A stretch of DNA of 64,000 nt. Origin: Nitrospirota bacterium (GTDB lineage: Bacteria > JACPQY01). Made by a program: the position numbers and the translations under genes. A model generated the notes under the pieces. The model had not been told where the DNA came from and searched no databases. It was given only the letters and a program-made list of their open reading frames with translations. The stretch covers positions 1-64,000 of the forward strand of contig JACPAV010000018.1 of the NCBI GenBank assembly GCA_016180645.1. Reading direction: 5' to 3'. Shown in pieces: positions 1 through 7,340 of the stretch (position 1 is its first letter; the number at the start of each line of letters is the position of its first letter).

Positions 1-91
1 CTTCCCCAAGGAACACCTTGCGCCTCTGGTTCCCTCGGGCAATCACGTGATACAGGAGTCCCGGCGCAAGCGGACGGAGTTGGCGAGCCAC
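1..91 (-). CDS. REP-associated tyrosine transposase (RAYT), N-terminal part, cut by window edge
   Basis: On the minus strand the first 30 codons read VARQLRPLAPGLLYHVIARG followed by NQRRKVFLGE. This is the typical N-terminus of Y1-transposase-fold RAYT proteins (R-x-L-R ... G-x-x-Y-H-V-x-x-R-G-N). These enzymes nick single-stranded REP palindromes and are thought to spread them. The GTG at 91-89 gives the usual start, and an in-frame TTG at 100-98 is an alternative. The HUH and tyrosine motifs lie outside the window, so activity cannot be judged. A second, dead copy of this 5' end lies at 2011-2101, and REP-like palindromes occur elsewhere in the window. Confidence 0.75.
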   Translation of the reverse strand, partial: MARQLRPLAPGLLYHVIARGNQRRKVFLGE

Positions 92-152
92 GGCAGCCAA
101 CCTGCATGTTCATCCCCACATTGTCAAGATACAAATGTCTGACCCTATGGCC
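62..152. repeat. RAYT 5'-end repeat, copy A
   Basis: This 91-bp segment matches 2011-2101 at 88 of 91 positions by eye. It holds the first RAYT codons plus the upstream leader ending TGTCAAG...TGACCC. Copy A continues into an intact RAYT reading frame on the left. On the right, at 152, it abuts a truncated PIN-domain gene, so the repeat edge is a recombination or insertion boundary. Confidence 0.85.
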
Positions 153-307
153 TACAAGCCGCCTTGAAAAAGCTGGGGCGCCCCACCGAAGTCGTAGACG
201 CAATGATCGCCGCAACCGTCATGAGCCAGAGTGGTTTCCTAGTCACCCACAATGTTCGCGACTTTGAGCACATCGCGGGACTCGCACTCGAGGACTGGCT
301 CGGATGA
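152..307 (+). pseudogene. PIN-domain (VapC-like) toxin, C-terminal remnant
   Basis: The reading frame LQAALKKLGRPTEVVDAMIA, then ATVMSQSGFLVTHNVRDFEH and IAGLALEDWLG, stops at 307. It carries the second half of a PIN domain: the D-x-x-I-A-A helix with a catalytic Asp, the T-x-N-x-x-D-F motif and the terminal acidic helix. No start codon or N-terminal D-T-N motif precedes it, because the frame runs straight into the 91-bp RAYT repeat at 152. It is therefore a truncated toxin gene, probably destroyed when the RAYT region arrived. No VapB partner is visible. Confidence 0.8.
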
Positions 308-372
308 TAAGAGGTGCGGATTCAGCACGCGCAAGTTAGGCGGGTCGATCCGGGCATGATGGCGGAACTTGG

Positions 373-789
373 ATGACGAAGGCACTCTGGTTCAAGATCA
401 AAGATCTCACCCCCAGATTCATGAGAAGAGAACGATCACGGAAAGCCGTTCAAGGAGTCCGTGATAAGGTACCCGACCTCCGCGGCAGGATCCTTGTATT
501 GGACCTCCGGAATACTCAAAATCTATCAGGCTCCTTTCTTGATGAGCTACTCCTACGCCGGTGGGACATGCTGAACGAGGGGATTGCCGATCTCCAGTTC
601 GCCGCTTCATCGGAGGTGGCTACCCGGCTCAAGGCAGCAGCTCAGCTACGGCAGGTGGTAGTAACGATCCACGAAAACGGCCAAGTCCGACGGTTCGTAC
701 CGCAGCGGTCCACTCCTGCACAGCCGACACAGTCACTCCCAGTAGGCTCACTCACCAATCTTCCGCCCGAAGCTTTGGGCGGGGATTGA
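373..789 (+). CDS. hypothetical protein with STAS-like (DUF4325-type) segment
   Basis: A 138-residue protein. Residues 38-65 (ILVLDLRNTQNLSGSFLDEL) resemble the core strand and helix of STAS-like DUF4325 domains, where a hydrophobic strand ends in D-L/F and is followed by S-S-x-F-x-D-E. These domains are often paired with ATPases or methylases in signalling or restriction contexts, but no such partner is adjacent. The last 30 residues are Pro/Ser/Thr-rich and look disordered. No clear Shine-Dalgarno precedes the ATG. The gene sits in a decayed region, so it may itself be a leftover. The family call is from pattern only. Confidence 0.45.
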   Translation: MTKALWFKIKDLTPRFMRRERSRKAVQGVRDKVPDLRGRILVLDLRNTQNLSGSFLDELLLRRWDMLNEGIADLQFAASSEVATRLKAAAQLRQVVVTIHENGQVRRFVPQRSTPAQPTQSLPVGSLTNLPPEALGGD

Positions 790-887
790 ACTGCGTCCGA
801 GCGACGCATCCTCCTCCTGCGAGCGATCCTACGGCTGCGAGACGAGCGGAACGGGATGGGGAAGACCCACAGGAAATGGGTCGAAAG

Positions 888-1097
888 CTAAGGCTTGATT
901 CCGATCTCGCGTAGGAGGCGGAGGACCAAATCGACGTCTTTCGGCGCAGCCTTCTTCAAGAGCGATTGGGCCGTCTTCACCTTGTCCGCGTCGGTAAGAC
1001 TTGCCTCCTGGATTGCAAAGAATTCCCAGATCGGAACGCCGAGCGACGCAGCGGCGGAGATGAAGGCGACTTTCTTCAAGTGCGGCCTCACGGTCAC
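888..1097 (-). CDS. small helical hypothetical protein
   Basis: A 69-residue frame with a GTG start (an ATG in another frame lies 4 bp upstream). Composition is protein-like: two amphipathic helices and a C-terminal run LLKKAAPKDVDLVLRLLREI. That tail resembles the helical tails of the XRE regulators at 4121 and 9687, but there is no helix-turn-helix here. It may be a remnant of such a regulator. No function assigned. Confidence 0.35.
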   Translation of the reverse strand: MTVRPHLKKVAFISAAASLGVPIWEFFAIQEASLTDADKVKTAQSLLKKAAPKDVDLVLRLLREIGIKP

Positions 1098-1438
1098 GCA
1101 TTGGGCCGTGGGGACGATCCTGTGAATTTCCCTCCAGATTCTCTCCGAAAGGCCCGTTCGGCGGTTGCAGACATGAATCTGTTTTCGGTCATCCCGGTAG
1201 TCGCAAGGTCGAGCTGAGCTGGTTCAGAATCAGTGCAAGGACATACGCTCCGTGATGCTTCGAGGAGCCAAGGACTGAGAAATGGCCGCGAACGTGGCCC
1301 ACAGGCCGGGAGAGCCGCGAATTCCGACTTCCTTCTGATTTCGCCCCTATTCTGCTGGCTCTGGCGGGGGGGTCTCCGCAGGCTACAATAGAATCCATCG
1401 CCTTGACCACGCAGGTCTGTGGATAGATAATCGGAAAT
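1098..1438. other. no gene seen
   Basis: About 340 bp without a convincing coding frame on either strand. The overlapping frames have skewed, low-quality composition. No RNA gene or repeat was recognised. Confidence 0.4.
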
Positions 1439-1636
1439 GTGAGCACCGATGTTGCCGATCTCGTGAAGAGAATCCGCACGTTGCCGATCGAAAAGCGGAG
1501 GGAATTCCTCCAGGTACTCCCAACCGCGCTGGGTCTCACATCCGAAGACCTCGGGTGGCTGAAGGCGACGGAGACGGCGTTCGGATTCTGGGAGAACCCG
1601 GAAGACGAGGTCTACGATCATCTACAAGTCCGGTGA
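1439..1636 (+). CDS. putative antitoxin of a MazEF-like pair
   Basis: A 65-residue acidic protein starting at GTG (VSTDVADLVKRIRTLPIEK). The short helical N-terminus with L-x-x-x-I-x-x-L-P-x-x-x-R-x-x-x-L matches many small antitoxins encoded just upstream of PemK/MazF toxins. Its stop at 1634-1636 overlaps the first codons of the toxin frame, the usual translational coupling. Identity as an antitoxin is inferred from position and size. Confidence 0.6.
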   Translation: MSTDVADLVKRIRTLPIEKRREFLQVLPTALGLTSEDLGWLKATETAFGFWENPEDEVYDHLQVR

Positions 1637-1961
1637 CGTCGTCCTCGTCCCATTTCCTTTCACCGACCTGACGACGACCAAACAACGGCCGGGAGTTGTC
1701 ATGGGTACCCAGGAACAAGACCTCCTCGTGGCCGCCATCACTTCCCGTATCCCCTCAGATCTACTGCCGACCGACCTACAGGTGTCTGCTGAGGAACAGC
1801 GCGGTGCAGGCTTACCCAAAAGATCAATTGTCAAGGTCACGAAGATTTTCACTCTCCACGAGCGGCTCGTTCGCGGACGGTTGGGTGCGTTCCCGGCGCC
1901 GTTCGTGAAACAAATCGTCGCGGCTCTGTCGTCATTTCTACAGCGGCAACATCCAGGATAG
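1617..1961 (+). CDS. mazF: MazF/PemK-type endoribonuclease toxin, start codon missing or non-standard
   Basis: From 1617 the frame reads IIYKSGDVVLVPFPFTDLTT and continues TKQRPGVVMG. This is the N-terminal SH3-like strand pair of MazF/PemK mRNA interferases (G-D-V-x-L-V-x-F-P-F-T-D plus K-x-R-P-x-V-V). The frame is open only from 1563, and no ATG, GTG or TTG lies before the core motif. The first ATG is at 1701, after the conserved strand. Codons at 1617 and 1620 are ATC, exactly where an overlapping ATG would be expected. Either an ATC start is used or the start was lost by a G-to-C change, leaving a silent toxin. The coordinates take 1617 as the natural start. Confidence 0.7.
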   Translation: MIYKSGDVVLVPFPFTDLTTTKQRPGVVMGTQEQDLLVAAITSRIPSDLLPTDLQVSAEEQRGAGLPKRSIVKVTKIFTLHERLVRGRLGAFPAPFVKQIVAALSSFLQRQHPG

Positions 1962-2010
1962 GCTTCTTATGGGCCGGTGAACGAATGCAAGACCTGGCCC
2001 CACAATTGCG

Positions 2011-2101
2011 CGGCGCAAGCGGACGGAGTTGTCGAGCCACGGCAGCCACCCTGTATGTTCATCCCCACATTGTCAAGATACAAATGTCTGACCCTATGGC
2101 C
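2011..2101. repeat. RAYT 5'-end repeat, copy B (dead)
   Basis: Matches 62-152 at 88 of 91 positions. On the minus strand it still encodes AAVARQLRPLAP and then leaves the RAYT sequence, so only about 13 codons survive. The upstream leader (TGTCAAG...TGACCC) is fully conserved. Confidence 0.85.
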
Positions 2102-2402
2102 CAGCATACCCATTACCTTCGATCGTTCGGCAAGGTGGCACCCCGCCTTCAGGGGCCTCCCATCGCCCCTTGCGCTTCGCTCCAGGGACGATGAGCGGCA
2201 GGGCTATGGGGTCTCTGCATCGTGGTCGGCACGGAGGGCGGGGTACCGTCCCCTCCGCTTCGCTGCACGGACGGCGATCAGAATCTCATGGGAACCGGAC
2301 GCCGCACTATCCATGGCTGGTGTTGAGAACTGCCATATGCGTCAGAATGGCTTCGCAAGACAGGCAGCGATGGGCGGGCTGAGAAGGCAGATCTTCGGTG
2401 GG

Positions 2403-2430
2403 AGACTTGCATGAGCGGGCGATGGGAATT
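2403..2430. repeat. partial copy of tRNA-Gly 3' end and its flank
   Basis: This 28-bp stretch matches 2514-2541 at 26 positions. It covers the acceptor end of tRNA-Gly and about 11 bp beyond. It lies 110 bp outside the intact tRNA, which suggests an earlier insertion, duplication or imprecise excision at the same target. Confidence 0.7.
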
Positions 2431-2524
2431 CACGATCGTCGTCGTGACGCTCCGTGCTTTCCTGTGGAAGTCGGGCTCCTGCCCTCCACCCAGATTACCC
2501 TCTACCGCTGCGAAGACTTGCGTC

Positions 2525-2596
2525 AGCGGGCGATGGGAATTGAACCCACGACCCTCTGCTTGGGAAGCAGATGCTCTGCCCCTGAGCTACACCCGC
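2525..2596 (-). tRNA. tRNA-Gly (CCC anticodon)
   Basis: The minus strand folds into a full cloverleaf of 72 nt. The acceptor stem GCGGGTG pairs with CGCCCGC with one G-T wobble, and the discriminator base is T. The anticodon stem TCTGC/GCAGA encloses loop TTCCCAA, so the anticodon is CCC. The T arm contains GGTTCAATTCC. CCA is not encoded. The 5' half (2560-2596) is repeated at 36616 and 46932. The intact gene has therefore been rebuilt with a 5' half supplied by island 1, and its upstream promoter is also island-derived. Confidence 0.95.
2560..2596. other. attachment-site core (left end of island 1) inside tRNA-Gly
   Basis: These 37 bp, from the anticodon loop to the tRNA 5' end, recur without mismatch at 36616-36652 and 46932-46968. 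The integrase gene of island 1 begins 2 bp beyond. This is the geometry of a tyrosine-recombinase att core that uses the anticodon half of a tRNA. Confidence 0.85.
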
Positions 2597-2597
2597 G

Positions 2598-3974
2598 TTA
2601 CTGAGTCAGTTCGGGATGATACGTTGAATCGCCGGCGGAGTCAATTTTTGGTGGGACACTTTTTGGGTCACTTTTGCCCGCCACACTCCCGCCAGACCGC
2701 GGGTGATCGGGTCTTGTCCCGCTCGGTAGCAGCGCAAAATCGCTTGGGGTGAGCCCGGCGGCTCCCAGCCCTGCGGAAATTGCTTCTGCCTTGGCCGCTA
2801 CTGCCGCAGCGACGGGCTTCGGATATCGCATGGCCATCTCAGGCGACTTCCAACCGATGAAATCTTGGAGATCCTTCGTCGTCGTTCCCGCCTCGTTTAG
2901 CCAAGACGATACGGCGTGCCGGAGATCATGTAAGCGAAGATCCTCGGTGCGGACAAGCCCCTTCTTGTAGAGGCTCCGGACCGCCCTCATGAATGCGTGG
3001 CTCACGTATCCCGCCGAGACCGGGAAAACTCTCGGCTCACCCGCGATGACCGGTTGGACTCTAAGGCAATCCACCGCCATGCCAACGAGTGGATACCACC
3101 CCGGTCGGCCGCGCTTCTCGGGACGGCAGAAGTACTCCTTCTTTTCGAGTCGCACGTGGACCCTTTCCAGGCGAACCGCCTCCCCTACCCTCCTGCCTGT
3201 GCAGGCCATGAAGACAAGAACCGGACGCACGATAGCGGGACACTCCCGGAGAATGAGTACAAACATGCCAAACGTCATGCTGACCATGGAGCGATCTTCC
3301 GTTCCTTGTCGGGCAATACCATAGTGGAACGGGTTTTCTTGGACCTCAATCCTCAATCGCTTTTTTTCCACGTAGTTGAATGCCGCCGCCAGGGTCGTGC
3401 GTCGATGGTTCACCGTCCATGGCGACAACCCCGCCTTCCTCCACCCATCGAGAACCTCGGTAATCCTTCCGATCAGTCGCGCAATCCCCTTCTTGTCCAG
3501 CCCCGTGACCCTCTCGCTTCCAAGCTTCTCATTCCAGTGCTTCGCGTCGTTCTTGATGTCCGCAATCGATTCCCGCGATTGCCTTGAGTCCACGTAGAGT
3601 TTGAGGATGTCCCCGACCGACAGGATCTCATCCCCTCCTACGATCGAGCTCGCAAGCGAGCGAAGATCGTTCGGGAGCGGCGCCCCGACCCTTCGCCACT
3701 TCCTGAGTGCCTTGAAGAGTCGTTCGCCGGTCTCACCATCCGGTACCGGGAATTTGCGCATCTTTCCGCCAAAGCGGATTCGAGTGTACAACCGACCGTT
3801 CTGGGAAATCACTCCACGCACCTTTTTCCGAGAATGCCGCACCCCTCTACGGGCCACCGGATCTTGCACGGGTACCGGGGCAGGATTGCCTCCGGGAGGC
3901 ACGCCATGTTCTGCCTGAAGCGCCTCCATTGTCGGCGGCTGCTCCTGAAGTGAAAATGCTTCGACGCCGGCCAT
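2598..3974 (-). CDS. int: tyrosine recombinase / integrase of island 1
   Basis: A phage-type integrase of about 458 residues if started at the ATG at 3974, which follows a strong Shine-Dalgarno (GGAGAGGTAGG). The frame extends upstream to 4058. The catalytic domain has box I TGRRVGEA with its Arg near residue 261, box II H-D-L-R-H near 349-353, a G-W in place of the third-box His, and the nucleophile in M-R-Y near 384. An N-terminal SAM-like core-binding domain precedes it. Its 3' end abuts the tRNA it targets and overlaps the tandem arm-type repeat at 2653-2677, which encodes part of the Lys/Pro-rich tail. It should excise and integrate island 1 at tRNA-Gly(CCC). Confidence 0.92.
   Translation of the reverse strand: MAGVEAFSLQEQPPTMEALQAEHGVPPGGNPAPVPVQDPVARRGVRHSRKKVRGVISQNGRLYTRIRFGGKMRKFPVPDGETGERLFKALRKWRRVGAPLPNDLRSLASSIVGGDEILSVGDILKLYVDSRQSRESIADIKNDAKHWNEKLGSERVTGLDKKGIARLIGRITEVLDGWRKAGLSPWTVNHRRTTLAAAFNYVEKKRLRIEVQENPFHYGIARQGTEDRSMVSMTFGMFVLILRECPAIVRPVLVFMACTGRRVGEAVRLERVHVRLEKKEYFCRPEKRGRPGWYPLVGMAVDCLRVQPVIAGEPRVFPVSAGYVSHAFMRAVRSLYKKGLVRTEDLRLHDLRHAVSSWLNEAGTTTKDLQDFIGWKSPEMAMRYPKPVAAAVAAKAEAISAGLGAAGLTPSDFALLPSGTRPDHPRSGGSVAGKSDPKSVPPKIDSAGDSTYHPELTQ
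2653..2677. repeat. island 1 arm-type repeat, left
   Basis: Two imperfect copies of GGGACACTTTT with a 12-bp period, lying 57 bp inside the tRNA end. The same doublet occurs at 36467-36491 near the other end of the island (24 of 25 positions). Tandem short repeats at both ends of an element are typical of integrase arm sites. Confidence 0.7.
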
Positions 3975-4056
3975 TCCTACCTCTCCTATCGACCTAGACA
4001 GCCCTCGCCACTTGGTTTCCACTCTGTTAGGATCTGAACTTGTGTCCACAGACAGC

Positions 4057-4084
4057 ATGATACGCGCCTATACTTTTACGTCAA
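4057..4084 (-). promoter_or_regulatory. predicted promoter of island 1 integrase
   Basis: On the minus strand TTGACG (4084-4079) is followed after 16 bp by TATCAT (4062-4057), a good sigma-70 match. It lies about 85 bp upstream of the integrase ATG at 3974 and directly upstream of the divergent XRE regulator, which could control it. Confidence 0.5.
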
Positions 4085-4120
4085 GTGAATCGCGGTACAG
4101 GTCTAGTACGGTGGACTCAC

Positions 4121-4522
4121 ATGGCTGACACCGACGAACCCGACATCAAGGCAGAAATCGGACGCAACCTGCGCGAACTCCGAGAGGAGCGCGGCCTGAC
4201 CCAACAGGCGCTTGCGAAGGAGGCCGACTTGGCCGATGAGACGGTCTCCCGCATCGAGCGGGGGCATTTGAACCCCTCCGCAGAGGTGCTGGGGAGGTTG
4301 GCGAACGCCCTCAAGGTGGCCGCGCAGAGACTCCTCCTGATGCCTTCTGCAGAGGAAAAGGCCCAAAAGGAACTTCTCATCCAGGACATTGCCGCCCGCC
4401 TCAAGAAGGCCTCCGTGGACGACATCCAGTTCTACCGCGAGCTTCTATACCGGCTCACCCGCCACCGGGGAATCCTCAAGGAATCGATCCCGGTCGAGCG
4501 GAAATCCAAGGACCGGACCTAG
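4121..4522 (+). CDS. XRE-family transcriptional regulator
   Basis: Starts at ATG 4121 (MADTDEPDIKAEIG), although the frame runs upstream to 4085. Residues 10-65 form a Cro/C1-type helix-turn-helix (LRELREERGLTQQALAKEAD, then ETVSRIERG and P-S-A-E-V-L). The C-terminal 60 residues are helical and charged. It is divergent from the integrase and shares the 100-bp intergenic region, so it is probably the repressor or copy-control regulator of island 1. It resembles the regulator at 9687, suggesting a shared family in this element. Confidence 0.85.
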   Translation: MADTDEPDIKAEIGRNLRELREERGLTQQALAKEADLADETVSRIERGHLNPSAEVLGRLANALKVAAQRLLLMPSAEEKAQKELLIQDIAARLKKASVDDIQFYRELLYRLTRHRGILKESIPVERKSKDRT

Positions 4523-4682
4523 CGGCCCTCGATCTCCTAGAAGCCCTCTTTCCACCTTCAGTTTGGGAGCCCTATCTGTAGGATGGGGCGTTCATCCTAC
4601 TTGTTGTACGAGTCATACTAGTTGACTTATATATCATTACCTGCCAGACTGTCCGCGGTTGAATGGTCATGGGGGTATTCGC

Positions 4683-5159
4683 ATGAAAGTCGCCTTCACG
4701 GGTAGAAGAGATGCCGGCCCGGGGGTGCGGGAGGTCATCGGAAAAATCGTTGCCGAGGAAATCTCCCTCCACGCTCCCGTGGAACTCCTGTTCGGCGGTG
4801 CGTCCGGCGCCGATACCATTGCCCTCGATGAAGCGGCGAAGGTGATCGCCGAGCTCCCTTCGGAAAAGCGCACGCGCCTTGTGGTCATCCTGCCCGGTCG
4901 TCTGCCGGACCAGCCCCATGATGCCAGGGCGGTCATCGAGCAGCATGCCGATGAGATCCATCAACTGAAGCTCCGGCCCTGTTTTCCATCGAGCTATCGC
5001 AAGCGAAATCAAGTTCTGGTGGACCGATCAGATCGCGTGGTGGCTTTCTGGGACGGGCGAGAGAAGGGAGGCACCCACATGACGATGGCCCTAGCCAGGA
5101 AGATGGGACGGGACCTGCGCGTGGTGAGGATCGACCGAGTCGAGGAGTCGGACCGATGA
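4683..5159 (+). CDS. SLOG-superfamily (YspA-like) nucleotide-binding protein
   Basis: A 158-residue Rossmannoid protein. ATG 4683 follows GGGGG, and the frame extends 8 codons upstream. It begins MKVAFTGRRD and has the glycine-rich loop FGGASGADTIALDEA (about residues 36-50). The second motif is R-N-x-x-L-V-D-x-S-D (about 109-118), followed by FWDGREKGGTHMT. This is the SLOG fold, related to DprA and LOG, whose members sense or process nucleotides such as NAD or ADP-ribose derivatives. SLOG proteins are common in conflict systems. Its stop overlaps the next start (ATGA), beginning a string of coupled genes to about 9.7 kb, so it is probably the sensor or effector of that operon. The exact ligand cannot be told. 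Confidence 0.75.
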   Translation: MKVAFTGRRDAGPGVREVIGKIVAEEISLHAPVELLFGGASGADTIALDEAAKVIAELPSEKRTRLVVILPGRLPDQPHDARAVIEQHADEIHQLKLRPCFPSSYRKRNQVLVDRSDRVVAFWDGREKGGTHMTMALARKMGRDLRVVRIDRVEESDR

Positions 5160-5515
5160 TCGCTGGAGTGTTCCGATTCGTCTTGGAGGACCTCGTGGTC
5201 TCGGTCTACCTCTCCGACGCCGAAACGAATGTGTCTCGATCCGTGGCCGCAGCGGTTCACGCCCGAGGCGAGGTGGAGGGAATCAAGCTGGAGTACGACT
5301 ACCTGGTGCCTATGGGTTTGGCCGGGCAGGGAACCGGCCTCGTGCACCTCTGGAATCCCTTCGAGGTCCCGGGGTTCGTGTCCATCGCCGGCCGATACGA
5401 AATCGAAGTGGCTCCACATCATCGCGTGCTGATCGCAGCCCGCGCCGAAAGCAAGGTCAGACTCCGGAGTGAGCGCCAAACTGCCGCAACCGCAAGTGAG
5501 GAGGAACACTCATGA
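5156..5515 (+). CDS. hypothetical protein between SLOG and cREC genes
   Basis: A 119-residue protein coupled on both sides by 4-bp ATGA overlaps. It looks like an all-beta domain: strand-like runs FRFVLEDLVVSVYL, KLEYDYLVPMG, VSIAGRYEIEVA and HHRVLIAARA. There is no signal peptide or membrane segment. I do not recognise the family. Its fixed position between a nucleotide-binding protein and a cyclic-phosphate receiver suggests a dedicated partner in the same pathway. Confidence 0.6.
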   Translation: MIAGVFRFVLEDLVVSVYLSDAETNVSRSVAAAVHARGEVEGIKLEYDYLVPMGLAGQGTGLVHLWNPFEVPGFVSIAGRYEIEVAPHHRVLIAARAESKVRLRSERQTAATASEEEHS

Positions 5516-6390
5516 AGGTTTTCCTGGACGATCAACGACCCGCACCGGAGGGCTGGACTCTGGTCAAGACGGCCAAGGAGGCCATCGCGCTCCTCGAAGC
5601 CGGACAGGTTGAGGAGATCAGCCTCGATCATGACCTGGGGGACGTGGAGGAAGACACGGGGTACGACGTGCTCGTCTGGATCGAGGAAGGCGTCGAGTGG
5701 CGCGACTTCGTCCCACCGTCGATGAAGGTCCACTCCGCCAACCCTCCCGCGGCCGAGCGTATGGAACAAGCCATCCGCGCCATCGAACGGCGTGCCGCCC
5801 ACACTCGCGAATTCCCCACACGCGAGGACTGGAAACGGTTCCTGAAGGAGTCCGAAAAGAAGTCCCAGGAAGACTGGCAGAAAGAGATCGCCGAAATTCC
5901 GGAGGAGAAGAGGTTCGAGCATGCGCTGGGGAGCGGCGACAAGGAGGTTCATCGACCGGCGGTCCAGTACCTCCTACGTCGTCTGAAAGACGCCCTCCCC
6001 GATCTGGAACATGTACTGGAAAGCGTGGACGACCACTGGGCCTCCGAAGACGGCGTCTATCGCTTCTACCATCAGTCGTACAAGGTCTTCTATCTGAACA
6101 ACTCGACAAGCAAGATCATGAATGCCCTGCGGGCGATCCTCCCTCACCAGCCCCTGAACAAATGGCTCCAGACCATCGTGGCGGACGCGATGTCGAGGGA
6201 TTGGGATCGTGAGCGGAGCGGCTACATCAACGACAGCTGGCTCAACTACACAAGGCCGGTCGTCGAGGCGTTCTTTCACGCCCGTTACTTCCTCGGGATG
6301 TGCGTCAAGTACGCGAAGGAACTGCCCCACGCCCCTCGCACCATGCCGAGCGGGTGGGCCGCCGTGCTCTACCTCTACGATCTGCGGTGA
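5512..6390 (+). CDS. cyclic-phosphate-processing receiver (cREC) domain fused to a novel C-terminal domain
   Basis: A 292-residue protein. Residues 1-85 match the cREC family described from conflict systems: M-K-V-F-L-D-D-x-R-x-P, then EEISLDHDLGD, G-Y-D-V-L-x-W-I, and M-K-V-H-S-A-N-P. The acidic residues of L-D-D and L-D-H-D-L-G would hold a metal as in receiver domains. Residues 95-150 are charged and coiled-coil-like. Residues 165-292 (LLRRLKDALPDLEHVL, ...HQSYKVFYLN) form an alpha-rich domain I do not recognise, ending VLYLYDLR. Overlap with the upstream gene implies co-translation with the SLOG protein. Handling of a cyclic-phosphate nucleotide signal is inferred. Confidence 0.7.
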   Translation: MKVFLDDQRPAPEGWTLVKTAKEAIALLEAGQVEEISLDHDLGDVEEDTGYDVLVWIEEGVEWRDFVPPSMKVHSANPPAAERMEQAIRAIERRAAHTREFPTREDWKRFLKESEKKSQEDWQKEIAEIPEEKRFEHALGSGDKEVHRPAVQYLLRRLKDALPDLEHVLESVDDHWASEDGVYRFYHQSYKVFYLNNSTSKIMNALRAILPHQPLNKWLQTIVADAMSRDWDRERSGYINDSWLNYTRPVVEAFFHARYFLGMCVKYAKELPHAPRTMPSGWAAVLYLYDLR

Positions 6391-6407
6391 CGAGGGGATG
6401 ATCGCGG

Positions 6408-7340
6408 ATGTTTTCCAGAAAGAATCGGAAGCGCGCCGCATCCCTGGACCAGTTCGTCCGAATGCTTTATCGCAGTCCCAAGCCGAACCTGACTCTGGAG
6501 GAGGCGCTGACGCAGATCGGACCGGGATGGCATCCCATCCTCAACGACCTGTGGCCGAGACTGGAAGGCGCCCAGATCGTGCAGGTGAAGGAGAAATTCG
6601 GCGGGCTGAGGGTCTATTGCCTCAAAGACGGCAAACGGGAGGGACACCACGAGGAACTCCTGAACAGTCTTCGGGAGGCGGAGGGAAGAAGCTACAGGAC
6701 CTGCGAGGTCTGCGGTGAACCGGGGAGCCTTATTGCCAAACCCCGGCAGTGGAACCGGACGCGTTGCGCGGCACACCGGGATGTCCCCGCGCCTGACTCG
6801 ATGAGAGATCCGCAATACCAGCGAGCCTGGATCAGCGTTCTCATACAATCCCGACAGCACCTCCTGATCGGGACTTCGGCCGTCAAACGGTACCTCACAA
6901 CCGTGCAAGGCGAGACCGAACTCGACTTCCTCGTGAGAGAGCTCTTCACGCTGGAGATTCCCGCTTTCTTGAGCCACTGGAGCGCCGAACACCGTCGGAA
7001 CGGAGACGCGATCATCGTCCCCGCATGGGGGATGGACTTCATCAACGCGGAAGCGAGTCCCACGCTTCTGCGCATCTTCGACAAGGAGGCCACCTTCGGC
7101 CGCTACGCGACGGCGTCCTTGGAGGCGCTTGCCGCCACCAAGTTTCCGGCGGCGATCAGTCCCAGCCGGTCCATGGAGAAGAGAAGGAGGGACGTGGAGG
7201 AACTCGCCGGGCTGGTACGATTGGCGGGTTTCAGCAGAAGAAGAGCCCTTGCCGTTCTCAAGGACGAACACCGGGACATTCGGAAGCGGGCGCGTGATAT
7301 CTTCGATGCGCTCAAGAAAGGACGCGGGGTGGAGTTGTGA
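6408..7340 (+). CDS. zinc-ribbon protein of phage/mobile-element type, unknown function
   Basis: A 310-residue protein starting 17 bp after the cREC gene. The N-terminal 125 residues (G-P-G-W-H-P-I-L ... V-K-E-K-F-G-G-L-R-V-Y) match a conserved family seen in phages and islands. It includes a C-x2-C at about 99-102 (CEVCGEPG) and a C-x2-H at about 118-121, a likely zinc site. The C-terminal half is alpha-helical and basic, with a final KKRA-like region (EKRRRDVEEL ... RKRARDIFDALKKG). It overlaps the following gene by 4 bp (GTGA). No catalytic motif was seen. Confidence 0.6.
   Translation: MFSRKNRKRAASLDQFVRMLYRSPKPNLTLEEALTQIGPGWHPILNDLWPRLEGAQIVQVKEKFGGLRVYCLKDGKREGHHEELLNSLREAEGRSYRTCEVCGEPGSLIAKPRQWNRTRCAAHRDVPAPDSMRDPQYQRAWISVLIQSRQHLLIGTSAVKRYLTTVQGETELDFLVRELFTLEIPAFLSHWSAEHRRNGDAIIVPAWGMDFINAEASPTLLRIFDKEATFGRYATASLEALAATKFPAAISPSRSMEKRRRDVEELAGLVRLAGFSRRRALAVLKDEHRDIRKRARDIFDALKKGRGVEL

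Larger units (their letters stand above)
1962..2524. other. decayed intergenic DNA with RAYT and tRNA remnants
   Basis: No credible gene. It contains the second RAYT 5' repeat (2011-2101), a 3'-half copy of the tRNA-Gly region (2403-2430), and short GC-rich stretches repeating words such as CCCTCCGCTTCGCT. It looks like debris from repeated insertion next to the tRNA. Confidence 0.6.

Noticed and set aside
2398-2752. Short plus-strand frames across the tRNA region
   Set aside because: They cross the intact tRNA-Gly gene and the att core and are not coding.
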